A DNA stretch of 64,000 nt from Plantago major (lineage: Eukaryota; Streptophyta; Magnoliopsida; Lamiales; Plantaginaceae), in NCBI GenBank assembly GCA_026545765.1, contig JAIFAC010000017.1:336001-400000 (forward strand), given 5' to 3'. Shown piece after piece: positions 11,693-22,456 of the stretch (its first letter is position 1; every line of letters starts with the position of its first letter). Position numbers and translations under genes: made by a program. The notes under the pieces were generated by a model, which did not search any database, was not told the DNA's origin, and was given only the letters and a program-made list of their open reading frames with translations.

Positions 11693-12214
11693 ACACACAT
11701 GTCCTTTCCCGCGCACTTTGTCCTCACTTGTGTGCGAACTGGGAGACTTTCCAGTTGGTCACCCATCCTAAGATTGCTCCAGAGCAAGCACACTTAACTC
11801 TGGAGTTCTTATGGATGAATTCCCGAAAAGAAAGGTGCACCTTGTTGGTATGAGTAGCGCTCTCGATCCCTTTAAGCTGTTTGGACTTGACTTAAAACTT
11901 TGGGGCGTTACAACTTCTACCCAATAATGAAAATACACCAACACTGTTCCTTTCGAGGGGAACTCATTACCTGTAACAAGGGGACTAACGGACAGGTGGC
12001 GAGATCTGGCAAGGGGGACAAGATCCCATAAATCAAGGAGACTTGTCCCCTCAATCTATAAATACAGGGCTACCCCCTCACATTTTATGGTAAGCCTTCA
12101 TAATCTCATCTACCCCTGCTCCCGAGCTCCGAGGAGAACAACCTACAACTCTTTATTTGAGTCTACCACCGGCTTGTCCAAGGCAAGCCGGCTAAAAGGG
12201 CTGACCCCTTCCCT

Positions 12215-12365
12215 TTGTTACGCAGGGACCATTACGAGGGGAACTTGTACGCCGAGAACTGGTACGCATAGACCATTACGAGGGAAACTGGTACGCAGGG
12301 AACTCTTACGTCGGGACCATTACAAGGGGAACTGGTACGCAGGGAACTTGTACGAAGGGAACTTA
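12215..12365 (+). repeat. Short degenerate tandem repeats in the outer LTR
   Basis: Phrases such as ACCATTACGAGGGGAACT and GGTACGCAGGGAACT recur about every 15-40 bp, with exchanges between GGTACGC and TTGTACG forms. They sit between the LTR TATA-like box and its right end, so they probably belong to the R/U5 part of the LTR. Confidence 0.6.
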
Positions 12366-12488
12366 ACTAAATCATTGAGCACAACATGACTAGGACCACA
12401 TCAACCCTTACGAGGAGAACGCTTACGAGGAGAATTGGATTGGCCTTTACATCATCAAGCGCAATTGAGAGTATATTCTTTTAAATTT

Positions 12489-12565
12489 TGTACTACCCCA
12501 TTTGAGTTTCTTCAAAATTGAAGAAACTGGAAATTATTCCCCAAATCAAGATTTGGACAACCTAA
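12489..12565 (+). repeat. Direct repeat flanking a MITE, copy 1
   Basis: A stretch containing GTACTACCCCATTTGAGTTT, then TTCAAAATTGAAG, GGAAATTATTCCCCAAATCA resembles 13580-13655 (GTACTACTTTTAGTTTATTC, GGGAATTTGTTCCCAAATCA). The two copies flank the TIR element at 12667-13572. They could be a local duplication or the ends of a larger unrecognised element. Confidence 0.5.
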
Positions 12566-12666
12566 ACATTTCAATATGTTTCTATAATAGTTTATAAACC
12601 ACATCAAGCCATTCAAACAAAATTTGACTCGAAATAGCGCAATTAATAGTTTTTTCCCCAAAAATC

Positions 12667-13572
12667 GGGGTAAAATGCACAAATGTACCATATGTTCTTC
12701 AAAGTATGTACGGATGTAACTCATGTTCTTGAAATTGCACCAATGTACCCAATGTTCTTTAAAAGTATGCATACTTGTTCCGGTAATGATGAGTGCACAA
12801 ATTGGGCTTATTTTTTTGCATAAAAATCTTAAATATTCACTAATAATAAGAACAATATAAATTAATTTTATTTTATAAAATTTAAGAGTTTACGACAAAA
12901 ATTATGATAGTTTAAAAAATATTATTAAGAATTATATAAAATTAAAAAAAATTATTAAAGTACAAATTAACATAAAATGAAGAAAATAATATGTTTTTTC
13001 TTTATAATTTTTTTTAAAATTAGTATAAATGCATTAATATAATTTTCTAAAATTGTTAGACAGTTTCACTTAAATATTTTCAGAATAATAATAATTCATA
13101 ATATGCACTATATTTTCATAACTCTTTTGCCTTCAATAATTTTGATAACTTTTTGTAGTGCTATTATAAATTTTGATAATATCACTACAATAAATTTTTA
13201 TAACTTTTTTATTTATATAATTATTTTTTCAATTTAACAAAGTTGTTACATATATTTATATTTCTTTTAATTTTCACATATTTCTATTTTTTTCCATTTT
13301 ATTATAATTTTTTATTTGTTTTAATAATTTTAAATTAATCTTATTGCTCTTTGTTTCAAAAAATAAATATATATTGTGAATTTTAACACTTGTATGCTTA
13401 AAATACAAATCCATTTGCACACATGAAGAGTGTAATACACACACCATTATTGGAGCAAGTGTGCATACTATGAAAGAACATAAGGTACATCCGTGCAATT
13501 TCAAGAACATGAGGTACATCCGTGCATATTTTAAAGAACGTAGAGTACATTTGTGCATTCCCCCCCCCCCCC
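12667..13572. mobile_element. Non-autonomous TIR element with subterminal minisatellites
   Basis: The first and last 160 bp or so are inverted copies. Each arm contains about three units of a roughly 32-bp motif, of the type AATGCACAAATGTACC followed by ATGTTCTTCAAAGTATG. The interior is very AT-rich and non-coding. Flanking AAAAATC and AAAATC may be the target duplication. The right end carries a C run that merges with the terminus. Open frames in the arms are by-products of the repeat. Confidence 0.75.
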
Positions 13573-13672
13573 AAAATCGTGTACTACTTTTAGTTTATTC
13601 AAAATTAAAGGTATTGGGAATTTGTTCCCAAATCAAGGCCTGCCACCTGAAAACTGACAACCTCACTTGTTA

Positions 13673-14439
13673 GGCCATCTCCATCAGAGTTGGAGATGGA
13701 GTTGCAAAGCAACCAATGACTGCTTTGGGACGCTCAATGGCAATTAGATTTGTCCCAAATTTTGGGACGAGTTGCACCATCCTTTTCCTTTTTTTTTAAT
13801 TTTTTTTTGTTTTTTTTCCTTTTCTTGTCTCTTTGTTTTTATTTTTTCTTTTTGTTTTTTTTATTTCTATTCCTTTTCTACTTTTATCTTTTTTATTATT
13901 TTTCATTTTTTTTAATATTTCTATATGATAATAATTATATGTCGAAATAGAAATATACTTATACATTACTTCTAAAATTTAAAATACATATTAAAATCAC
14001 ACTTGTAAAATGTAGTATTTTAATTTTTGTAATTTTCATTTTCAATTATTTTAATTTTCAATTTCAAGTATTGTAATTTTCAATTTTAAGTATTGTAGTT
14101 TTTTTTTAAGTAATGTAATTTTTATTTTCAAGTAATATATTTAAAAAATATTAGTGTGATTTTGTTATAATTAATTAACAACATTTAAAATAAAGTCAAG
14201 AATAAAGTTTAAAAGGAAATGAGAAAATAAAATGAAATGAATAATTAAGTTTGAAAGAAATGTTAAAAGAAAATAGATTTTGGGCCTCACTGTTGGAGTA
14301 GAAAATTGTGGAGAGTTGCAAAGTGAGTTGCAGTGAGTGGAATGCTGACGTGGCAGAGAGAGTGGGTTGCAGAGAGTTGCAACTGCTGGAGATGGCAGAG
14401 AGAGTGGGTTGCAGAGAGTTGCAACTGCTGGAGATGGCC
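13673..14439. mobile_element. PIF/Harbinger (Tourist-type) MITE
   Basis: The ends read GGCCATCTCCA and TGGAGATGGCC, with TTA on both sides (13670-13672 and 14440-14442). That is the 3-bp TWA-type target duplication of PIF/Harbinger. The element is about 767 bp and non-coding, with long T-rich tracts. Near its right end a 42-bp unit with AGAGAGTGGGTTGCAGAGAG occurs twice in tandem. This is not obviously the same subfamily as the Harbinger transposase at 21062-22440, whose visible terminus differs. Confidence 0.85.
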
Positions 14440-14574
14440 TTAGAATTAACTAAAATGACTCATATGAAATTTCTTACCAGCTTGGCCGAAGTAAAAATTT
14501 CCCTCTCATCTGCACTAAAAATCCACATTTCGAGCCATCTTGATCGTTGGTAGGATTATAGTCATCAAGACCCA

Positions 14575-15392
14575 TCTAGTTTTATTGCAAAAAAAATTCC
14601 TTCTCTTAAATCTTCACATGAGCATAGTTGACAAGATCATGCCTATAAAATTGCAGCTGATTTTATGCTTTTATGGTCTAGTCGAACTGATTAATTGAAC
14701 TCTTAATTATGTAGTTTTAAATGAATTACTTAGTGAGGAATACATGGATATGTCTGTATCTGGAATTGTGCATGTGCATAAATGTGGATCTATTTTAACT
14801 GAAGAACAACACACTTGGTTTTGTTGTCAAGATTTACCACTATAAATTAATAGCTTATGATATTTGCAGTAAAAAGCAAAAAGATAGTACGGATTTTTAG
14901 TGCATGTAGGTGTCAATGTGAGGGAGGTTTTTACTGCGATCCAGATGGTAAGAAATTTAATATGAGTCTAACAACATAAAATCAATTCAATTCAACAGAC
15001 TCACAATAATTTTAATGAGTTATGTACCTTCTAAAGATTTAAGTGTGTTAAATTATATTAATAGAACCAAAGCAGAATGTTAAAAAAAAAAAAAAAAGGA
15101 ACACTATAAATTACACACGGAAGATTAGGAAAACTAAATTGCAGACCAAGTTTATTTTATTTTGTTTCTACCTCGAACGAAATAAATATAACATGGATGA
15201 GTACATATGCATTAGTAATCCGACTAAGACTAGCTTCAAATTACAGCAGATGGAGGTTATACCGAAGCCTACTTCCGAGCAGATCTACCTTCAACAGTGG
15301 TTAGTCTGCGACCTGACACTATATTGTACACATTACTAGAAACTAAGCTCCTTCCACTGCTACCGTTCCCGCTTTACAGTAAATCACCACGC
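14575..15392. repeat. Duplicated KRP 3' flank, copy 2
   Basis: This is the partner of 6755-7576 and directly abuts the stop codon of the second KRP gene. The order of shared blocks is the same in both copies. The duplicated block therefore runs from about 1 kb downstream of the gene through its last two exons. Confidence 0.8.
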
Positions 15393-17142
15393 TCAAGGCA
15401 AAACCTTTACCCACTCATAACGTCCAGGGAGAGGCACATCATTCACTACATCAAAGTTATACCTGCGTATGCGACAAAAACATAGCAGTTATGGATTTTT
15501 CGCAAAACTAGAGCTGTTATGGGTTTATGCGCAAATTTAGTGGCTTTTTTGATAAAAAGTTGCACCAGATCCCCGAGTAGTTTGGCCAAATACCTCAGAA
15601 ACCCGTGAGCCTCCGGGGTTTCTAGATAATTCATCAAACTATAGGACTATCTGGTCATCCACTAATAATAATGATTCATACTTCTTGATAAAGCGACATT
15701 GTTCTGACTGCTCGTTATGGGTGAAAAACTCCTCAATTTCTGGGGCAGTCGGAATATTCTCGCCGGTGGCAGTATTTTCAGGAGTTCTCTGCCTAGCTGA
15801 AGATCCATGTGGGGTGACATCATCAGCAACCCTAATGAGACTATTTGGGTTGTTATCTCTACTGCCCCTGCCGAATGAACACATAACTTGTTGAAGCAAT
15901 AAAAAACCAACATTATTTATTTACCTTGTTTTTGCACAACCCCATGATGGAAAATAATTTTTAAAATCTCCGTCCCGGAGAAGCGTTACTGTTCATACAC
16001 AGGTTTTAAGGAGAGTAATATTATAACGCTATATATTATAGTACATATATTATAGTACATGTAGGTTTACTTTATGATTTTATTGATATTTTTTTGACTT
16101 ATTTAGGAATATTGGAGAATATAAAATTATATAATTGTTCCTAAAATGGCAAAGAATTGAAAGTTGACAACTCTACCAAGTTAACAACTCTACCGAGATA
16201 CCCAAAATAGCAAAATTGGACAACTTCTATGGGACGGATAGAGTACATATTTGAGTTATTAAATTTCTTTTGGACATGTAGTTGTTTATACTTTATACGC
16301 ATCTATGACAATATAAGAAAGATTGCCAATTATGTTCATTGTTGAACAGATCGTTCAACAATACAATCACATAAGATTAAGTGCAAAAGTATAACCAACA
16401 AAAAAAACTTGCACACAAATTTTATACAAACAAAGTTAATTGATAATGTAATTTTAAGCAGACGCAAAAGGTTTAAGCCCATACCTTCACACCACAAACT
16501 ACCAAAATTTGACAATGGACACATTTAAGGGAAGCAAAAGATGCATATTAAAAAACAACAACAAAAAGCCCTTACACGTCATTTAAAGAAGCCTAAAAGA
16601 GGATTAGCATAAAAAAAAATTGTTTTATTTGCGCTTGATATAAAAAATCAACCTTTTTTTCCTTTTTAATGTTGTAATTAATATTATTATTATTTTCTAA
16701 AATCGATTCAAACCCAACAAAAACAAGAAAAAGACGTACACACATTCTGAAAATAGAACAATTCACACCAATTTCATCACTAATAACAAACAATTAAACT
16801 CCAATCACATAAAACAACAACTTCAATCGAGTTGAAATTAGCAATTTACCTTGTTGTGGCATCCAATTCCACATCATTTTCACCAGAGACAACATCATGA
16901 ATCTCCTCCAATTCCGGATATTTCTCCTCTGGAGTGTTCTCCTTATCCTCCTTGTCCTGCTCCGGACTTCGCCTCTTCTTCCCCAACACCACCATTTTCG
17001 GCTTCTCGGGACGACGAGAGCGTAACTCCAAATAATCCGGCTTCTCTTGCAAGGCTAGGGTTTTGGCACGAGTTCGAACACCCAAATAGCTCTGTGACAC
17101 CTCCATCAACAAAATGTCACTTGTGTTTCCTTTCTTCACCAT
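15393..17142 (-). CDS. KRP: Cyclin-dependent kinase inhibitor, KRP/ICK family (second gene)
   Basis: Exons 16850-17142, 15682-15867 and 15393-15462 join to 182 residues. Exon 1 has GVRTRAKTLALQ and YLELRSRRPEK, both family signatures, then a Lys/Glu-rich stretch. Exon 2 carries a divergent form of the RESTPC block, then PEIEEFF. Exon 3 encodes YNFDVVNDVPLPGRYEWV and KVLP before the stop, the CDK-binding C-terminus. Intron phases are the same as in the KRP gene at 1219-3536, and both last exons are 70 bp. The first intron is 982 bp and the second 219 bp. As in the family, it should act in the nucleus on CDKA/D-type cyclin complexes. All frames are open, so it looks functional. It differs enough from the first gene to be an older paralogue. 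Confidence 0.93.
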
Positions 17143-17358
17143 TTTTGTGTGGAAGGAAAGCTCTGAGTTTTTCTTTTTTTCTTTTTTTAGTTAGTAGAAG
17201 AGTGAGAAAGGAAAGAGGGGGGTAAAGGAAATATGGGGAAATGGTTTGGTGTATTTGTAAATGGTTTGGTGTAACACTTTACCTATGTTTTTTTTAGTTG
17301 TAATGTTTGGTTAGCTTTTCTTTACTTGAGTTTATCCAAATTTGGAAGAGAAAATATG

Positions 17359-17614
17359 CTCCCTATGTCTCAATTTCATATTCTCACTTGACTTTTTCTG
17401 GTCAACCCTTACAAATTTTATCTGCGAATTATTTATAAATAATGTTGATGAAAAAAATTAAAAATTCATATTATTAAATATTTACATTTTAATTTTTCAT
17501 TATATATTTTTAAAAAATTCCTCATAGGTATTATATGTAATTAAATCAAACTCAAAGTTAAACGGTATTAATCATAAAAAGTCAAATTGAAAGATAAAAC
17601 TGGAACGGAGGGAG
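17359..17614. mobile_element. Stowaway MITE (CTCCCT...AGGGAG)
   Basis: The ends are CTCCCTATGTCTCAATTT and its inverted partner ending GGAACGGAGGGAG, the common Stowaway termini. TA follows the right end; the left neighbour is TG. About 256 bp, non-coding, 217 bp upstream of the KRP start at 17142. Confidence 0.75.
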
Positions 17615-20269
17615 TATGTGCATTTAATTTTATTTGTTTTGTAGTCAATTTTGAAATGTGTTTACTTTTTACTTAATGTGTTGAAAGTATTTTTAGAATA
17701 AAGTAATTGATTTTGTATTTACGATAACGGTTTTCGAGATTTTGAAATGTGAATTTGAGTGACTAGTGCATGATCACACACGTAAAGTAGTCGTAAACTG
17801 TGGCATCGGTAAAGTTTACTTTTAATAATAAATTGAAATGTGAAAATTAAATAAATTAATCGAAAATAAAAGATAGTCAAAATTCATTGTAAGCAACGTT
17901 AGTCGTGGTGTCGATCGGTAGTCATTCTTCATCCAATATTATATCATTGAGTGTTTATTTATGTTAACTATAGAAAATGTAAAAAATAGGGTACTACCAT
18001 ACTCGACTTGTTAATTAGTAACAAGTACATGTTTTTTTACACAAAAATCTATCCCTCAAACGGAACCCAAATAAAATACAAAAGTATACAAAATAATCAA
18101 TAGGGTTGTTCCCAACAATCTCGCGGTGATATGTGGTCACCCCAACGCACACACAAATATTATACAAACGTAATTTCACATGTCACGGTTGTTTTTTCCA
18201 ACCCACCGGTTCCCAGCAACCCCGCGGTGGTATGCGTCACCCCACCAAAGACACAAAAATTATTATTCTACGAACATAATTTCACATGGAAAAAAAAATG
18301 TAGTTTCTACTAACTTAATCATAAAATGTTGTGGTCGGGTCTTGTAACAAAGGTATGGAACGGGTTCGAGTATATACCAGACCGGACCTGAACATCATTA
18401 TTTCGAACGGGGTTGGAATTCGGGTTGGATAGAACTAGTCCTTCCAGCCAGAGATTGTAGAGAAGAGAAACCTTACACCTCATCCTACCGATCGAATCAT
18501 ATACATAAAGAAAAGGAAATTGAAAGTCTTAACATGTAAAAAGTTGTTGATAGACACGTAAAGATCAACACACCACCAATTAGCTCACGTGTGTCTCTTC
18601 TATCTTCTGGAACTGAAAATAACACGTCTAGTACACGATTCATAGAATATTCTTAGAAGATTAGTTGAAGGAATTATGTCAAGCATAGATTCAAAGGTCC
18701 TCCAATCTGGATTCATACCCATTAAGAAAATTAGTGTGGGTGGCGATTTTGATGGAATTATGGGATTTAGAAGATTTGATTGATCACATTTATAAATAGT
18801 TGCAAAGGTTGAACTATCATTGGCAGAATTATGTAACCAAAATTAGATTAAAATTGTAAAGGTAACAGAACCAAATACGCATTAACTTGGCATCAAAAAT
18901 AAATTTACCCTGATTATAATTGTTTTGTAATTTTTTAATCTAAAAAAATGAAAGAATTTATCATATTGATTTGAGGCCAAAGTACCATAGCTAGAATTCA
19001 TAATAAAAACTGGTCTTTATAATATATGGATAGATCTCATCTTCACATGCTTAAACATTGAAAATTAATATATTACTTTATTCTTTATCTTCTCACCTCT
19101 TCTACTTTATTCACTATCTCCTACGACTGTTCATTATTTTTCATACATAAGTATTTAGAGAAAAGTTGAAACCTAAATTCAAAAAAAAAAAAAAAAAAAA
19201 TTAGAGAGTTAATACAACTTAACATGAATTTCTTTTTTACTTTAATATTGTATTAGAAAATGTCCAAGTAATTAGAACGCTCCAAGTATCATTTATGCAC
19301 ATGCTGATCATGTGTGCTTCAAATTAAACCATCAACTTTAGAATATAGTAGAAAAATGGGGTTATTACATATACCCCCTGTTATATAGGGTCATTACATC
19401 TAAACAGCAGTTAGTTCAACAATTACATCTAAGTCCAAAAAGCTGATTTTTCGTTGATCAGCTTATAAGTTGAAATTGATTATTGGACAAACAAATCCTT
19501 AGTTTATTTTACCCCCTTTTCAATTTTAATACACAATAATGTCCAGAAAATAAATAAAAAAATGGAAAAATGATTTAGGGTGAATAAAAAAATATGAACA
19601 ATAAATAAAAAACAGAAAAAATTATTTTTAAAAATATTTTTTTTGAAAAATAAATAAAAATTAGAAAAGTTATTTTAAAAAAAATATGAAAATAAATAAA
19701 TAATATAAAAATAATTTTTTTGGATAATAAATGAAAAATAGAAAAATGATTTTAAGAAATAAAAAAGAAATTACAAAATAAATAAAAATTGAAAAATAAA
19801 TAATGACAAAAATGTTTATAAAATAAAAAATTATGAAATATAAAATAAAAAATACAAACAAATGTGAAAAACAATATAACATTAATTAAAACATGTTTCC
19901 TTTCACTTCCATGGAAGCTCCATCCATGGCAGGAAGATGAAAGTGATTTGTTAGAGATTGATTGATTCATGAATCTGTTGGTTGCATCCTGCCTCCTCCT
20001 CCGTTATTCTGCCTCCTCCTCTTCTCCACCCATGCCTCCTCTGCTCCGCTGCTACCTTTCTTCGTCATCGCTTCATCTTCCTCCAGTTTCAGATCTGTCG
20101 TCTTGGATGATGTTTATTGGACGTACAATGATTGCTCATGTGTATATCGAAGTTTAAAACCGAGATTCGTTCAAAATATTGAAGAACCAAAGTGTAAGAA
20201 AGTTATGGAATTTTACAGGGACTTGATTGAGGTTTTTAAAAAAATAAAGGACTATCATTTGAGAATTAG
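17615..20269. other. Intergenic DNA with short repeats, no gene recognised
   Basis: At about 18113-18290 a unit of roughly 95 bp occurs twice with divergence. Both copies have CGCGGTG near the start, CACCCCA and CACAAA-like middles, and AATTTCACATG at the end. An A run lies at about 19180-19200, and 19550-19870 is a simple AAATAAAAA-rich tract. A Pro/Ser-rich open frame near 19962-20273 has no recognisable domain. Confidence 0.45.
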
Positions 20270-20835
20270 GTGAGCCCTAGGGACTTGTATTGCACAAATC
20301 TGGACGGAGGCCCAAGAGAATGTTGCTCGAACCTATCAAGACTTCCTGCTCTACGACCAGAAGATGACCAAGGAAAGTGTGATCTTCATGGTTCACAGTC
20401 TGTTGAAGTGTGCCGGGCTACGGTGTGGTGTTATCCTCACAAGCAGGAGCAAGCCCTACAGGTGGTGCAGAACCAACTTGGGGAGCAAGGTGCCTACTAT
20501 GCGTTGGCAGACATGAAGGATGAGGTGGAGAAACTGTATACACGATTCTTTTGCTACGGCATGATCCTCACTTGGGACGAAGAGAGTGGTATTTGTGGTA
20601 GAATTAGCTTCAGTGGTGGTAGGAATTGATGCAACTTAAAGGCTTGGGTAGAGATCCGAGGGTATGACTGTCACGCTATCTGGTACTATGTCGTTGATGA
20701 ACCACTATGGCCTCAACTCCAGCTTGTGTTCAAGAAATGTAGGTGTGTGGATCCGGTGAAAGATGCAACTCCTGGCTCCCCACCCGTGTTCAAAGACATT
20801 CCAATGCAAGATGAGGGGTTCTCCCACAGGGGGTA
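20270..20835 (+). pseudogene. Unrecognised coding-like remnant
   Basis: Codon-like, GC-richer sequence encodes protein-like stretches in more than one frame, for example NVARTYQDFLLYDQKMTKE, LYTRFFCYGMILTWDEE and WVEIRGYDCHAIWYYVVDE. Each is interrupted by stops, so no intact gene is present. I do not recognise the family. It lies next to, and converges on, the minus-strand Harbinger transposase gene, so it may be transposon-borne or part of an older insertion. The reading frames were not combined. Confidence 0.4.
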
Positions 20836-21061
20836 ATTGAGCTATGTTGTATTTTATTTTATGTTATATTGTTATGCTATGTTGTAGTGTCTAATTTCTA
20901 ATCAAATGGAAGGGGTGACTATTCGTATTATGAAGAAGGTTCATTGAAATCAACTCAGAAAGAACAATACATCAAATATTACAGTGCAAACCCTAGGAAA
21001 TAAACCAACAACACACATACATATAAATGAAATAAACAACAACACAACTCCGAAAGAACAA

Positions 21062-22440
21062 CTACTCAACGTTGAAAGACCAAACATGGTTGATCATGTC
21101 GTCTTGAAGCTGTAGATGGGTCTCTCGACTTTCTAGGTCAGCCCTTTTCGCCAAATAGCCCTCCATTTGATTGATCACGGAATCCCTGCGTTCAAAGACA
21201 TTATCATCTTCGTTGTGGATGCCTAATTCTACAACATCTTCTTCTAATTCAGCTATGACGTCATTGTAGTTGCGATATAAGTGCCGCTCATCCTCCACTA
21301 TCATATTGTGCAAACAAATGCAACAGTTGATGATCCTAGCAAGGTCTCGTCGGTTATGGGCCAATGCTGGATCTTTAATCACTTTGAAACGTGATTGTAG
21401 AACTCCAAAAGCACGTTCGACATCTTTCTGGCACGCCTCTTGCCGATTGCAAACTTAGCCTGTTTTGGATTGATAGGACCTTTATTTGACTTCACAAATG
21501 TTGTCCACTTCAGATATATGTCGTCCGTTAGATAGTACCCCATGTTGTATTGATTCCCATTCACTTCGAAGTTAACAGCAGGAGCTTCTCCCCTTAGTAA
21601 TTCGTCGAATATCGGTGACCTTTCCACCACGGTGAGATCATTCAACTTCTCTGAAACACCAAAGAAAGAATGCCAAATCCAAGTATCCTGGGATGCAACC
21701 GCTTCCAAAACAAGTGTGGCTTTCTTGTTTTTTCCTTGGAACTGCCCCTTCCAAGCCGACGGATAGTTCTTCCATTGCCAGTGCATGCAATCGATAATTC
21801 CAAGCATGCCGGGAAAACCTCTTGTCGTGTTCACCTCGAGTAACTGACGTACATCCTCCTCATTGGCCCTCCTCATATATGTTGGACCAAAAACGACAAC
21901 AACACCATCACAAAAAGCCTTTAATGCGTCTTGACCAGTCGTTTCACTCACTTGAGTGTATTCGTCGACCATGTCTGCACATACACCATATGCAAGTTGT
22001 CGGATGGCAGATGTGCATTTCTGTTTTGCCGTAAAACCCAACCTCCCAATTACATCCGGACGTTGTTGAAAATATGGAACGTGTTGCTCTAAAGCTTCAA
22101 TGATCCGGAGAAATAATGGCCTTGCCATCCTAAATCGACGTCGGAACTTGATCGCGCCCCATGTTGGACGTTCAACAAAGTAATCGTTCTCGAGGTGAGC
22201 AGAAAATTCTTCCCTCTTCCGATCAATGTATTCACGCGTATACCCCGACCTCCTTCGAGCATTTTGTTGATCGCAGTGGCTGATTATATGAGGAGTGGCT
22301 TGAATAAGTAGTTTGGTAGCACGGGTATAATAATCAGTTTGTGTGCTTGAAGAAGAAGAAGAGTAATCAGTATCAACTCTAAACTCATCATCATCGGAAC
22401 TAGATGATAAGTTGTTGATGTAGTGATTAATTGAAGACAT
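21062..22440 (-). pseudogene. PIF/Harbinger transposase (HARBI1-like), one frameshift
   Basis: The DDE nuclease of PIF/Harbinger elements cuts and rejoins element ends. The frame starting at 22440 encodes a Ser-rich N-terminus, then RPLFLRIIEALEQHVPYF, GIIDCMHWQW (first catalytic Asp) and YYLTDDIYLKW (second Asp). The third acidic residue (DVERAFGVLQSRF) and the C-terminal part (RIINCCICLHNMIVEDE) lie in another frame ending at 21062. The switch occurs near 21445-21451, where one base seems missing before CGGCAAGAG. Apart from this the gene looks complete, about 460 codons. A TATAAATA box lies on the same strand at 24151-24158, separated from the ATG by a solo LTR. The element terminus on the promoter side is visible near 24417; the other end was not found. 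Confidence 0.88.
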
Positions 22441-22456
22441 GTTTGAGTTTATAGAC

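Larger units (their letters stand above)
10048..11912 (-). mobile_element. Cassandra-type solo LTR carrying a nested TIR element
   Basis: The LTR begins TGTAACGACC and ends GGGGCGTTACA, and is flanked by the 5-bp duplication ACTTC (10043-10047 and 11913-11917). On the minus strand the segment at about 11860-11720 is 5S rRNA-like: AACTCCAGAGTTAAGTGTGC, later GGATGGGTGACC and TCCCAGTTCGCACAC. That is the hallmark of Cassandra LTRs. It is a single LTR with no partner or internal region seen here. A 1.54-kb TIR element (10152-11692) splits it. Confidence 0.88.
9894..12457 (+). mobile_element. Outer LTR (solo LTR candidate) interrupted by a Cassandra LTR
   Basis: Sequence on either side of the Cassandra insertion (9894-10047 and 11913-12457) shares a GAGGGGAA-rich composition and reads as one unit of about 700 bp. 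It starts TGGATAGG, ends CATCATCA, and is flanked by AGCG on both sides (9890-9893 and 12458-12461). The part after the insertion has a TATA-like CTATAAATACAGGG at about 12055-12069, as in an LTR promoter. Downstream lies a run of short degenerate repeats. No internal coding region is present. The short duplication makes the exact ends tentative. Confidence 0.55.

Noticed and set aside
11720-11870. 5S rRNA gene on the minus strand
   Set aside because: The similarity is partial, the internal control regions are worn, and it lies inside an LTR with ACTTC duplications. It is the 5S-like part of a Cassandra element.
13750-13950. Phe/Leu-rich membrane-like protein
   Set aside because: It is a translation of the T-rich interior of the Harbinger MITE.
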